In this document: one piece after another, positions 33,572-40,283 of the stretch
Layout of the letters: each line of letters opens with the position of its first letter
How positions within the stretch are numbered: position 1 is the first letter of the stretch
Source: a virus
Reading direction: 5' to 3' (one strand)
DNA length: 41,981 bases
Virus record (IMG/VR): IMGVR_UViG_3300025669_000078
Span: 1 to 41,981 of that record
Notes under the pieces: generated by a model
Seen by the model: the letters and a program-made list of their open reading frames with translations, nothing else
What the model was told of the DNA's origin: nothing
Databases searched by the model: none
Translations under genes and position numbers: made by a program

Positions 33572-33715
33572 TTAAGATTTCTCTAACTCAGCCGCATCAA
33601 TATATCCGCACAGCCATTCATCGTAATTTAAACTTTCTTCATCGTATGGATTCATATCGTCGTCTAATCCAGCCTCAAAAGCGTCACGTCCTTCAATTAG
33701 TGCCGGTGTTTGCAT
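33572..33715 (-). CDS. 47-residue RMF/CrpP-like small protein
   Basis: Start at ATG 33715, which follows AAGGAGG; a longer in-frame start at 33766 has no site. The sequence has ALIEGRDAFEAGLDDDMNPY then LNYDEWLCGYIDAAE, the G..A...G....NPY......W..GY..A pattern of ribosome modulation factor-like and CrpP-like small proteins. It ends three bases before the helicase start. Many phages carry such a protein near early genes; the role is unclear. Confidence 0.55.
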   Translation of the reverse strand: MQTPALIEGRDAFEAGLDDDMNPYDEESLNYDEWLCGYIDAAELEKS

Positions 33716-33746
33716 TCCGCCTCCTTTTTTAAACGCAACTCTCTTT

Positions 33747-33806
33747 AAAAAACCCCGTTCAGACATCTGGCAGCCTGTTTGCAGATGCTTACTTTACCCG
33801 TCGGGG
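33747..33806 (-). terminator. possible composite terminator or RNA structure, minus strand
   Basis: On the minus strand CCCCG (plus 33802-33806) can pair with CGGGG (33753-33757) and then six T follow (33747-33752). Inside, CATCTG (33764-33769) and CAGATG (33782-33787) form a second hairpin. It lies between the small gene ending at 33835 and the RMF-like gene. The outer stem is only five base pairs with a long loop, so it is a weak call. Confidence 0.35.
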
Positions 33807-33834
33807 TGGCCGGATTGGTGTATCGATGCGCTGT

Positions 33835-34008
33835 CTATGCCAATGATACGAGGTCAAGCACCTGGATCGTGTGGGCGGCATGCAGTGCGGCCTGTGTGTA
33901 CTTCAGAGCTTCATCCATCGAGACAGGGCCAGTTAGATCACCATTCACCACCTTGTCCGCAAGGACTTCAATCGCCTTTACCAGTTTTTTTGTCACTTCC
34001 GTTGACAT
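33835..34008 (-). CDS. 57-residue helical hypothetical protein
   Basis: The ATG at 34008 is preceded by AGGAG. The sequence is STEVTKKLVKAIEVLADKVV followed by DLTGPVSMDEALKYTQAALH, probably two helices. No cysteine or membrane motif. A plus-strand frame covers the same DNA but lacks a ribosome site. Function unknown. Confidence 0.65.
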   Translation of the reverse strand: MSTEVTKKLVKAIEVLADKVVNGDLTGPVSMDEALKYTQAALHAAHTIQVLDLVSLA

Positions 34009-34079
34009 AGGGTTTTATCTCCTATAGTCGCCGCATTGTTTACTCGCGCAATCCGAAGCGGCTTTTCCGGGTTGCGTGC

Positions 34080-34313
34080 TTAAATATCGGCAACCGTTGA
34101 ACCAGATGATGGATCTTGTATTTCGTTATGAGGGTTAATGCCCGGATCAAGAATTGAGCCATTATTCTCTTTATCGGCCCATGACCACGACATAGCACCC
34201 TTTACATGGATATGAAACGGAATTTCGGTTGTTGGCAATTCGGGGTGATTTGTTTTTCTTAAAATCTTTTGAATTTCATCTGATATCTTTCTTTTTTGAG
34301 CTACTGAAAACAT
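34080..34313 (-). CDS. hypothetical 77-residue protein
   Basis: A strong AAGGAGGATAAT ribosome site precedes the ATG. It opens with FSVAQKRKISDEIQKILRKT and then is Pro/Asn-rich (GINPHNEIQDPSSGS). It may be partly disordered. No family recognised. Confidence 0.65.
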   Translation of the reverse strand: MFSVAQKRKISDEIQKILRKTNHPELPTTEIPFHIHVKGAMSWSWADKENNGSILDPGINPHNEIQDPSSGSTVADI

Positions 34314-34339
34314 GATATTATCCTCCTTGTAAATAAAAT

Positions 34340-34615
34340 TTATTCAGCTTTAAACTCGGTCCCGCATACCCTGCAGACGTTAACGGGGAAATCGGCAAAG
34401 ATATCTTTTTGGGTTGGATTTTTCGGATGCAATGCCGATACCGTTTTGATCCGATGCGCCTTTTCAAATAATTCCGAACCGCAACTTCCGTTTGAACATT
34501 TGCACGATTCCAGATCCGCTGGATTGATTTGAACGTCGACTTGCTTTACGCCTTGTGCGCCCATGGCTTTACGTTGCCTTTCCTTTAATCTTCTGTGGTT
34601 TCTTGCTTCTCCCAT
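34340..34615 (-). CDS. small zinc-binding phage protein
   Basis: A 91-residue protein with AAGGAGAC upstream. A basic N-terminus (RNHRRLKERQRKAMGAQ) is followed by CKCSNGSCGSELFEKA and a C-terminal VCRVCG, so four or more cysteines likely bind zinc. The middle has HPKNPTQKDIF. Such proteins are common in early phage operons. Function unknown. Confidence 0.65.
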   Translation of the reverse strand: MGEARNHRRLKERQRKAMGAQGVKQVDVQINPADLESCKCSNGSCGSELFEKAHRIKTVSALHPKNPTQKDIFADFPVNVCRVCGTEFKAE

Positions 34616-34629
34616 TTGGAATGTCTCCT

Positions 34630-34878
34630 TTATGCCTTATGCTCTGCGAACCACGCCTTGCCGTTATCGTCAATCAAATACAGATCATCGTTGCACGGGA
34701 AACCTTCGACGGCCTGGGCATAGTGGGCATAGGCTGTAATAAGAATCTCGCTGCAAAAACCACGATTTCTTGAAAGATGATGGGCATATTCAATAGCCAG
34801 CTTGGGCGCATCTTTCATTGGAATGTTCATCAACATTGCAGCCATTTCCATTGCTTCTCCCATTTTGATTATCACCAT
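34630..34878 (-). CDS. hypothetical 82-residue protein
   Basis: It begins VIIKMGEAMEMAAMLMNIPM (ATG 34878, with AAAGGA close by; ATG 34863 is another option) and has KLAIEYAHHLSRN, then EILITAYAHYAQAVEGFP. Helical with conserved-looking His and Tyr residues, no motif recognised. It overlaps the upstream gene by seven bases. Confidence 0.6.
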   Translation of the reverse strand: MVIIKMGEAMEMAAMLMNIPMKDAPKLAIEYAHHLSRNRGFCSEILITAYAHYAQAVEGFPCNDDLYLIDDNGKAWFAEHKA

Positions 34879-35051
34879 TTTCCTTTCTCAATAATTCCGA
34901 TAAGCTCATCCTTGGTGTAATATCCAGCCACATAAATCTTTCCAGGGGTGCAGCTTTTCCGGACTTGATTGTTAAGGCTTAGATTTCTAAACTTTTTAAA
35001 ATCCTTATACAAATTAAAAACCTTCCTAATCTTTTTAAATACCCTGTCCAT
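34872..35051 (-). CDS. small basic protein
   Basis: A 59-residue protein from ATG 35051; an upstream TTG at 35066 is possible. It is basic at the start (DRVFKKIRKVFNLYKDFKKF) and has a GKIYVAGYYTKDELIGII segment. GGAG lies ten bases upstream. It follows the structured element at 35091. Function unknown. Confidence 0.55.
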   Translation of the reverse strand: MDRVFKKIRKVFNLYKDFKKFRNLSLNNQVRKSCTPGKIYVAGYYTKDELIGIIEKGKW

Positions 35052-35090
35052 AAAGCTACTCTCCAATTTTTAATGCTCTTTTTAAATTAA

Positions 35091-35153
35091 TTGCGGGCGG
35101 CTGAGTCGAACAGCCCATTTCTAACTCCGGCCAAAGGTTTCGGATTCCCGCAA
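35091..35153 (-). ncRNA. tRNA-like folded element after recT
   Basis: Read on the minus strand the 63 bases start TTGCGGG and end CCCGCAA, a perfect 7-bp acceptor-like stem. Near the 3' end, GGCTG and CAGCC form a 5-bp stem around TTCGACT, just like a tRNA T-arm. An anticodon arm is missing: only 11 bases lie between the candidate D-arm and the T-arm. It may be a tRNA-like processing signal, a decayed tRNA or part of an attachment site. It starts six bases after the recT stop. Confidence 0.4.
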
Positions 35154-35159
35154 AACTGT

Positions 35160-37016
35160 TTACGCCTTGCTCATATTCTCAATAAACTTCACGAAATGTT
35201 CCCGCATTTTCTCCGCTGTACCATCCGGCAATCCGGCAGCCAATTCCTGCAAGCTAATGTCGAAGCCTTCCTTGATGAAGACCTGTGTATCGCTGGCTAG
35301 CTTGGTAAACTCCGGTGACCATAAATCGGCCTTTGACGTGCCTGTCAGGTCGGCAGCATAATTAACCGCATCCATTACCGTTTTCAGCGTGGGCAAGATT
35401 TTAGATTCAAGCGGCTGTTGTTTTTGTGGCGGCATGTCGGGGGGCCCGGCGCTTTGATTCTTTGCCGGATCGGGTACCGCGGCAATCCATTCGTCCATGC
35501 TATCTTGAACCCATTCGATGACCTGGGGCTTATCGTAGATTTCGTAAAGATCGGTAATTTCCCCGGTGATCTTTGGCGAAAACTCCCGGATTTTAGAAAT
35601 GGCCAGGGCGATCACATTGACCTTTTTTCCAGCTTTGTCTGTGATCTTCTGGACATTTTGCAGCAAGTAGGACAAACCATTTACAGGGATCAAGGCATCG
35701 AGTAGGCTAAAGGCATCGGTTGCTTTCTGCAATGTGATATCCTTGCTGGACGTGATGTCGAATTTGGCAAACATGACCTTCTGTGTGCCGACCGGATCAA
35801 GCCCCATTTCGCGGATTGTCGCATGCAGTTTTTTCAGCAACGTATGATCCGGATCATCGCCGATCTTATCCGTGGGGGCACCGGTGAATTTTCCTGCATG
35901 GGCTTTACCGGCGGTTTGCGCTGCTTTCCATTCCTGGTACGCCGGGTGCTGAATATCCCATTTCTGGTTTTCGATCTTTGTCCACAGCATTCTGAGGATA
36001 TGGCCCGCCGTCGCTTCGACTCTGCCCGGGGCGTCAAGTAATGCCTGGACTGCCGGTTGCCGTTTTCGGTAAAAATGTTCCGCTTCGATTGGTTCAGGCT
36101 TGGGCGGCTCAGGCAGCGGCGGTTCTTCTTTTTTCGATCCGTCCATTTTAAGGCCTCCCGGGGGGCCTTCCTGGGATGTGCGGTGGCCGGTGAAACTACC
36201 GGTAACGCCTGGGCCTGGTGGAGCGTTTACGGGCTCCTTGTCTTTTATTTCAACCTCGTTTCCGTTGTCATCTAAAAAGATCGGCTTTGGCGGCGGGGCA
36301 TCCTTAAAGTTTTTTGGATCGGTTAAATCGTCCATTGTCGCCTTTTCCGTAACATCGTAATTCGGCTTGCCGGTGGTGGTTTCCGGGGTGGATGTTCCGT
36401 GGACCGGGATCAGTGGCGATGCGGCGGCGGTATCCATCAATTCTTCCGAAGATTGCATGCCGATTTTAACCTCCGGGCAATGAATATTTGCGAAGAAAGA
36501 AGCTGCGCGATACTGAAACATAAGATCCGGCATGGTGTTCCATTTTGAATCAGACCTTTTGTTCCATCCTTCAGCCACAACCATTGCCCATGTAACCCAT
36601 GTTCCTTCGCATAAAGGTTCATCCGGGTGAATATTCCGGTTTGCAACTGCTCGGCACTTCCGGATATCGCCTTCACCTTTAAACTCAAACCGGAGCGGAC
36701 CCCGAAACAGACCGGACTTGTTTATCAGGGCGATGATCAGTTTACCCTCAAGGCCGGGTTTGCCATGTACTATGTACATTGACGACATGAGCATAAAAAC
36801 GTCAAGCTCCATCCGTCCGGCCATGTTCAGCGCGATCATGCAGTTTCCGATATTACCTCTAAAACTTTCCGGCACGATGCTTGACGATGCCAGCGCATTT
36901 GCAACCCTCTGCGCCAATACGAACCGGGCGGTATCGGTAAAGATCGAATCGCCTACGATTTCCGGAATGGTTACCTCTTTAACTGTTGGTAAATTTTCTG
37001 TGTTTTCGGTTGTCAT
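35160..37016 (-). CDS. recT: RecT-like single-strand annealing protein with long C-terminal extension
   Basis: A 618-residue protein, twice the usual RecT size. Residues about 25-195 match RecT: FRGNIGNCMIALNMAGRMEL, then YIVHGKPGLEGKLIIALINK and SGLFRGPLRFEFKG, with RAASFFANIHCPE near 180. This anneals single strands during recombination. From about 200 to 320 it is Pro/Gly-rich and probably disordered, and from about 320 to 618 it has two or three helical segments with no recognised domain. The AAGGAGC ribosome site is strong. It pairs with the exonuclease at 37493. Confidence 0.85.
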   Translation of the reverse strand: MTTENTENLPTVKEVTIPEIVGDSIFTDTARFVLAQRVANALASSSIVPESFRGNIGNCMIALNMAGRMELDVFMLMSSMYIVHGKPGLEGKLIIALINKSGLFRGPLRFEFKGEGDIRKCRAVANRNIHPDEPLCEGTWVTWAMVVAEGWNKRSDSKWNTMPDLMFQYRAASFFANIHCPEVKIGMQSSEELMDTAAASPLIPVHGTSTPETTTGKPNYDVTEKATMDDLTDPKNFKDAPPPKPIFLDDNGNEVEIKDKEPVNAPPGPGVTGSFTGHRTSQEGPPGGLKMDGSKKEEPPLPEPPKPEPIEAEHFYRKRQPAVQALLDAPGRVEATAGHILRMLWTKIENQKWDIQHPAYQEWKAAQTAGKAHAGKFTGAPTDKIGDDPDHTLLKKLHATIREMGLDPVGTQKVMFAKFDITSSKDITLQKATDAFSLLDALIPVNGLSYLLQNVQKITDKAGKKVNVIALAISKIREFSPKITGEITDLYEIYDKPQVIEWVQDSMDEWIAAVPDPAKNQSAGPPDMPPQKQQPLESKILPTLKTVMDAVNYAADLTGTSKADLWSPEFTKLASDTQVFIKEGFDISLQELAAGLPDGTAEKMREHFVKFIENMSKA

Positions 37017-37019
37017 TGT

Positions 37020-37169
37020 TTAATGCTCCTTTTTGATTGTTGGATTTCCGTAAATATCAGAAACCGGTGTATTTTCTTTTTTCCCCCAAAAATATCTAAG
37101 GCATAAACAGCACATCCAAAATAAAGGATATTGCCATCGGTGATTTTTAGGGTGTGGACAATGATCCAT
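37020..37169 (-). CDS. 49-residue cysteine-rich hypothetical protein
   Basis: Found between the membrane gene and recT, with AAGGAAG before the ATG at 37169. It has DHCPHPKNHRWQYPLFWMCC then LCLRYF, a mix of Cys, His and aromatic residues, and a basic tail. The stop is four bases before the recT ATG and contains its ribosome site, so it may couple translation to recT. Function unknown. Confidence 0.6.
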   Translation of the reverse strand: MDHCPHPKNHRWQYPLFWMCCLCLRYFWGKKENTPVSDIYGNPTIKKEH

Positions 37170-37183
37170 TTTAATAATCTTCC

Positions 37184-37342
37184 TTATTGAATTTTATCCT
37201 TAGCCGTGCTGATGCCAAATGCCAAGAATACGGCAACGCACATACCGATCAACAGCGCCCAAATATTGTCTAATTGAATTGCACACCATCCTGAAACAGC
37301 GATGATTCCGACTGATGATATTGCCATTGATAGATATTTCAT
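37184..37342 (-). CDS. 52-residue two-segment membrane protein
   Basis: ATG 37342 with CAGGAGCG upstream is the natural start. A hydrophobic start (LSMAISSVGIIAVSGWCAI) and IWALLIGMCVAVFLAFGI separated by QLDN suggest two membrane passes, with a short charged end. Its ATG overlaps the TGA of the interrupted gene upstream (TTATGA). Possible envelope role; unknown. Confidence 0.65.
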   Translation of the reverse strand: MKYLSMAISSVGIIAVSGWCAIQLDNIWALLIGMCVAVFLAFGISTAKDKIQ

Positions 37343-37503
37343 AACGCTCCTGTTTGAATTTGTATTGCGCCTGTTCCCGTTTGTCGGGCCAAACATGCAA
37401 AACTCATCCTGTTATGGGTAGAGTGGTCAACCAGTCGCTAAACCAGGCTATTGCATGCCCATCCGGTGATCAACCGGCAGTCGGCGCAAGATTCAATATT
37501 CAT
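37339..37503 (-). pseudogene. small zinc-finger gene interrupted by one in-frame amber codon
   Basis: The frame from ATG 37503 overlaps the exonuclease stop (GGATGAATATTGA) and its final TGA overlaps the next ATG (TTATGA), as in a coupled gene of 55 codons. A single TAG at codon 22 (37438-37440) splits it. Before the amber are C6, C9 and C17 (CADCRLITGWACN); after it are H27, H30 and C37 (HSTHNRMSFACLA), so a complete metal site needs both halves. It may be a true nonsense mutation, an assembly error or a suppressed amber. Confidence 0.5.
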
Positions 37504-38401
37504 CCATATTATCCCAAACATCCTGAGATACGGTTAAGGCTTGCCGGGAAAATTTCAGCGGCTCGTTATTCAATGCGTATGCCGGCCAGGTATCCGTTTT
37601 CAGACACTCGGCATACTCCTTGATCTTTGATCGGTACTGAAGCCGCCCTATTTCCATTGTAGCGGTATCGATAGGAAATACGGACACTGCATGCGGTTCG
37701 GCAGTTTCAACGGCCACGATCCGCATGCGCTGGTGATGGTAGCCGGTAACTGCTGTCATGCCGTCAAGATATAAAGCGTGCCAGTGATAATTCAGGTGCC
37801 CGATGTACCGCAAAAAATTCCGGGGTCGGGCATCCGGGCAGCTTTTAAACTCTATGTATTCCGAATCAGCGGTCAGGTAATCCGGGCGGCACTTTAACCA
37901 GACTTGATATTTTTCATCAAACCAGAAAAAGGATCTTTCCGCAATACCGCCGGAAAGCAGCGGACCAGCTTCGGGATGCTCAAATGTCTGTTCACGGATG
38001 CGGTCGATTTTATGGAAGTGATCTTTTTTGGATAAAAACTCTTTAGTGGTTATGATGTTCTTACCGGCGTTTTCAGCTTCCCATGCTTTCCGCAAATCCG
38101 TCGATCCCTTCCCGGAAAACTTTGGCTTGACTTTCATTGATCCAAACCAGGCGCCTTTCTGCTTTTTCCAAATAGCCGGTTCCAGAACTGCCGTGTGAGC
38201 ATCGGTCCCAAACTCCATGATCGGTGACGGCACCATCGGAAAGTTCACTGAGGCTTTGTAATGCGCCCATGAGCGATCACCTTTGACCAGGGCAGACTTG
38301 GACATGACCGGTTCCAGCTTGCCGGTGATCGGGCTCATGGCTTGCGCTGAATGGTAATCGTGGTTTGATATGTCGTATATGCCGGGCTTTGTGATTATCA
38401 T
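37493..38401 (-). CDS. RecE/exonuclease VIII-like PD-(D/E)XK nuclease
   Basis: A 302-residue protein from ATG 38401, with GGAGA upstream; a start at 38431 lacks a good site. It has IMEFGTDAHTAVLEP in the usual N-terminal position and CRPDYLTADSEYIEFKSCPD, where D of RPD and the EFK form the PD-(D/E)XK catalytic set. Such 5'-3' exonucleases work with RecT, which lies downstream. The start overlaps the stop of the small membrane gene by four bases (CAATGATAA). Confidence 0.85.
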   Translation of the reverse strand: MIITKPGIYDISNHDYHSAQAMSPITGKLEPVMSKSALVKGDRSWAHYKASVNFPMVPSPIMEFGTDAHTAVLEPAIWKKQKGAWFGSMKVKPKFSGKGSTDLRKAWEAENAGKNIITTKEFLSKKDHFHKIDRIREQTFEHPEAGPLLSGGIAERSFFWFDEKYQVWLKCRPDYLTADSEYIEFKSCPDARPRNFLRYIGHLNYHWHALYLDGMTAVTGYHHQRMRIVAVETAEPHAVSVFPIDTATMEIGRLQYRSKIKEYAECLKTDTWPAYALNNEPLKFSRQALTVSQDVWDNMDEY

Positions 38402-38568
38402 TGCGAAAGTCTCCACAGAGCCATGCACCATCCGATCACAAAAAAAGCAGCGGACAGAAAAATAAAGGGGATCGCTTTACACAGAAAAGCGTCTACACGT
38501 TCCCACATAATGATCGAGTTAACCCGTTTGATCATCGGTGACACTGGACCTGTCAGTTGAGTCGGCAT
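38398..38568 (-). CDS. 56-residue membrane protein
   Basis: ATG at 38568 with AGAGGA ten bases upstream, stop TGA overlapping the exonuclease ATG. The C-terminal half is hydrophobic (KAIPFIFLSAAFFVIGWCMA), one membrane segment, after a polar start. Unlisted small genes of this kind occur repeatedly in this operon. Function unknown. Confidence 0.65.
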   Translation of the reverse strand: MPTQLTGPVSPMIKRVNSIIMWERVDAFLCKAIPFIFLSAAFFVIGWCMALWRLSQ

Positions 38569-38571
38569 AGT

Positions 38572-39147
38572 TTATCCTCTTATAAATTCGGTTAAGGTTT
38601 GAACCGGGTAATCGATTTTGCGGGGCTTTGAACTCTTGTCCGTGTAAAGGTATCGGTTTGGGGTGAAGGTGGCCTTGAACAGCTTCTGAGGCACTATTTT
38701 CTGCACATAAACCCCGAATCGCTGATAAACCCATTTTTGATTGATTGTAAACAGGCGGGTCATGTTCTGCATATCGAATGATGGCTTAACGTCGATGAAT
38801 GAAGTGCCGTATTCGCTGCTGAAAAACGGACCTCCATTCAGCTTGTTTATATCAAAAAACAAGTTAATGGCGCTGGCATTCCATTCAATTTTAAAGTCAG
38901 CCTGGTATGAATGCGCCCGCAGCAAGGTGGTAGTCATTTCCTTCTTTTTGGTTTTTAACGACAAAATCCAATTATATCGAACCGGATCGAATAAGCTAAA
39001 CGGCTCGGGCTGCCGGCAATATTCATCGATATAGCCAGCTTCAAACAATTCATCGAGATACCAGGAAAAATAGATTTCCTCTTTGGAATCGTAGGAGATG
39101 CCGTTATAAGTGTAACCACCTTGAGATGGCTTGAGTATCGGCGTCAT
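38572..39147 (-). CDS. PD-(D/E)XK recombination nuclease, DUF1064-like
   Basis: A 191-residue protein starting at ATG 39147, which overlaps the regulator's stop (ATGA). It has SYDSKEEIYFSWYLDELFEA near residue 19, the E of a nuclease core, then SYQADFKIEW and later FIDVKPSF, whose D-x-K completes a PD-(D/E)XK-like set. Phage DUF1064 proteins of this type act as recombination or replication endonucleases. The first gene product of the early operon after the regulator. Confidence 0.7.
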   Translation of the reverse strand: MTPILKPSQGGYTYNGISYDSKEEIYFSWYLDELFEAGYIDEYCRQPEPFSLFDPVRYNWILSLKTKKKEMTTTLLRAHSYQADFKIEWNASAINLFFDINKLNGGPFFSSEYGTSFIDVKPSFDMQNMTRLFTINQKWVYQRFGVYVQKIVPQKLFKATFTPNRYLYTDKSSKPRKIDYPVQTLTEFIRG

Positions 39148-39350
39148 ATCGCCACCAAATACCCTTTCAGCCGTTTCAAGATCCGGATCGATTCGGGGCC
39201 GGAACGATAGCCAGACAGGGCCATGCAAAGGCTGTTTCGATTGCAGCCGATTTCCGATGCCAGGAAACCTTGAGATCCTTCCATCTCCTTGCGGATTAGA
39301 AGGATCTTTATTGATTGCCTTAACTTTTTATGGTTCGGTTTAGTTTTCAT
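39144..39350 (-). CDS. Cro/C1-type HTH regulator
   Basis: A 68-residue protein. A helix-turn-helix is clear in GFLASEIGCNRNSLCMALSG followed by YRSG. There is no dimerisation domain, so it is Cro-sized. The ATG has no Shine-Dalgarno, and the predicted transcription start falls on or next to it, so translation may be leaderless. It is the first gene of the leftward early operon and is the natural candidate to bind the GTGTA-type operators. Confidence 0.8.
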   Translation of the reverse strand: MKTKPNHKKLRQSIKILLIRKEMEGSQGFLASEIGCNRNSLCMALSGYRSGPESIRILKRLKGYLVAI

Positions 39351-39357
39351 GAGTGAC

Positions 39358-39386
39358 TTTTAACACACAAGATAAATTCCTGTCAA
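39358..39386 (-). promoter_or_regulatory. leftward early promoter
   Basis: On the minus strand TTGACA (39386-39381), a 17-bp spacer and TTAAAA (39363-39358). The -35 box is perfect, the -10 box weak. A TTGTGTGT operator half-site overlaps its downstream part, suggesting repression. The start point would be within a few bases of the regulator's ATG. Confidence 0.55.
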
Positions 39387-39405
39387 CAACTATTTTAAAT
39401 TATTT

Positions 39406-39421
39406 TTGTGTGTAATTACAC
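39406..39421. promoter_or_regulatory. operator-like palindrome between divergent early promoters
   Basis: TTGTGTGTAATTACAC contains the perfect 12-bp palindrome GTGTAATTACAC (39410-39421). It abuts the rightward -35 box TTGACA (39422). The half-site TTGTGTGT occurs again on the minus strand next to the leftward -10 box. The site is related to the one at 3296-3313. Confidence 0.6.
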
Positions 39422-39450
39422 TTGACATTAAAAACAGGGCGTGTTACTTG
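39422..39450 (+). promoter_or_regulatory. rightward early promoter
   Basis: TTGACA at 39422-39427 with ACAC before it, a 17-bp spacer and TACTTG (39445-39450), a poor -10 box. The decamer ACACTTGACA is identical to that at 3323-3332. The weak -10 box suggests that an activator or a phage factor may be needed. It would drive the genes from 39482. Confidence 0.5.
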
Positions 39451-39481
39451 TCACTGGAACCAAACTATAAAGGGGGTTAAG

Positions 39482-39853
39482 ATGACCATATCATGCAGTT
39501 GTGATTATGACGAAGGGATTTTAACGGTAGGCTATCCGAAAGAGGTAACTTGCCGGACCGCCCGCAAATGTTCCACTTGCTTCAAACCGATAAGCGTAAA
39601 CGATAAAATGTATCGGTGGAGTATGTATGATTATGATAATTACCAAACAGTTGCGCCGTGGTGGTTGTGCGAAAGTTGCGGCGACATGGCGCTCAATTTA
39701 ATGGTTCATGGATTTTGTTTTGATTTAGGGGAAAGTATCCGTGATCAATGGCTTGAGTATCTTTGGGACATAAACGATCCAGCATACGAAATCATCAAAA
39801 AGGAGGAACAATGCCAGACTATACCAACCATCCAAACACAAAAGACGATCTAA
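39482..39853 (+). CDS. cysteine-rich zinc-binding protein
   Basis: A 123-residue protein from ATG 39482, with GGGGGTT upstream. Cysteine pairs lie in ISCSCDY, CRTARKCSTCF and WWLCESCGD, enough for one or two zinc sites. The rest is acidic at the end (KKEEQC). It is the first gene of the second early operon. Function unknown. Confidence 0.7.
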   Translation: MTISCSCDYDEGILTVGYPKEVTCRTARKCSTCFKPISVNDKMYRWSMYDYDNYQTVAPWWLCESCGDMALNLMVHGFCFDLGESIRDQWLEYLWDINDPAYEIIKKEEQCQTIPTIQTQKTI

Positions 39854-40125
39854 GCCCGGTTGATTGGGGGAAGCGGGTAAGCCCGATTGATGAATATAAA
39901 GCGTTGTGGGCGTCTATGCTGATTCAGATGATCGAGGATTACCGATCTTTTTCAAAAAGGGTAATCGGTTTTTCATCTTATCCGACAGCGAGGGATTGGA
40001 GAGTTGCAAGGGCATGGCTTAAATCGGATCGTAAACATGCACCGGGATCGTTCCTTGCGGTTTGTGATACGCTGGATCTTGATCCGGTGGCGGTGCGGGA
40101 ATCGCTTTTTGGGAATACCGCTTGA
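39811..40125 (+). CDS. hypothetical early protein
   Basis: A 104-residue protein from ATG 39811, with AAAGGAGG upstream; the longer frame start at 39763 lies inside the previous gene. It contains KALWASMLIQMIEDYRSF and RVARAWLKSDRKHAPGSF, then DLDPVAVRESLFG. A helical phage protein of a type often seen near early regulators, with a weak HTH-like end. Its stop overlaps a -35 box. Confidence 0.65.
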   Translation: MPDYTNHPNTKDDLSPVDWGKRVSPIDEYKALWASMLIQMIEDYRSFSKRVIGFSSYPTARDWRVARAWLKSDRKHAPGSFLAVCDTLDLDPVAVRESLFGNTA

Positions 40126-40150
40126 CAAATTTAAAAAAGTATATTATAGG
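40122..40150 (+). promoter_or_regulatory. promoter before the replication-organiser-like gene
   Basis: TTGACA (40122-40127), a 17-bp AT-rich spacer and TATAGG (40145-40150). Transcription would start near 40157. The next ATG is at 40160, so the message may begin with almost no leader and runs straight into the long hairpin. Confidence 0.65.
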
Positions 40151-40159
40151 TTTAATATC

Positions 40160-40282
40160 ATGGAATATAGCGGATTCCAATCAACCTCAAATACACAAGT
40201 CTTCCCACAACAACAAGCGCACCCTTGCGCTTGTGGGCCGCTATCCCACGTTGTGGGAAGACTTGTGCTTTTGAGGCTGTGA
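40160..40282 (+). CDS. possible 40-residue leader peptide spanning the hairpin
   Basis: ATG at 40160, three bases after the predicted transcription start, opens a 40-residue frame that ends TGA at 40280-40282, two bases before the next start. It contains EYSGFQSTSNTQVFPQQQ, then CACGPLSHVVGRLVLLRL. The frame crosses the whole hairpin, so ribosomes reading it would melt the structure. No ribosome site is seen; it may be leaderless or chance. Confidence 0.35.
   Translation: MEYSGFQSTSNTQVFPQQQAHPCACGPLSHVVGRLVLLRL
40185..40276 (+). promoter_or_regulatory. long inverted repeat (27-bp arms) that masks a ribosome binding site
   Basis: Arms 40185-40211 and 40250-40276 are complementary at 25 of 27 positions (two mismatches, at 40192/40269 and 40193/40268). 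Between them 40213-40221 pairs with 40226-40234 (9 bp, CCCT loop), and GGG at 40235-40237 can pair with CCC at 40245-40247, giving a three-arm fold. TTGTGGG occurs twice, so the arms can re-pair. The ribosome site GAGG of the next gene (40273-40276) is inside the 3' arm. Confidence 0.75.
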
Positions 40283-40283
40283 G

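Noticed and set aside
33747-33806. Possible tRNA
   Set aside because: Only 54 bases between the short terminal pairs and no T-arm or anticodon arm, so treated as a weak terminator-like structure.
33779-34027. Plus-strand open frame of 82 codons
   Set aside because: Lies opposite a minus-strand gene (33835-34008) that has a good ribosome site; no start signal of its own.
37200-37400. Alternative reading frame on the minus strand at 37200-37400
   Set aside because: Overlaps the membrane gene that has a strong ribosome site; its own start lacks one.
40185-40276. Miniature transposable element
   Set aside because: Long inverted repeats but no target-site duplication on the flanks, and the structure fits regulation of the next gene.
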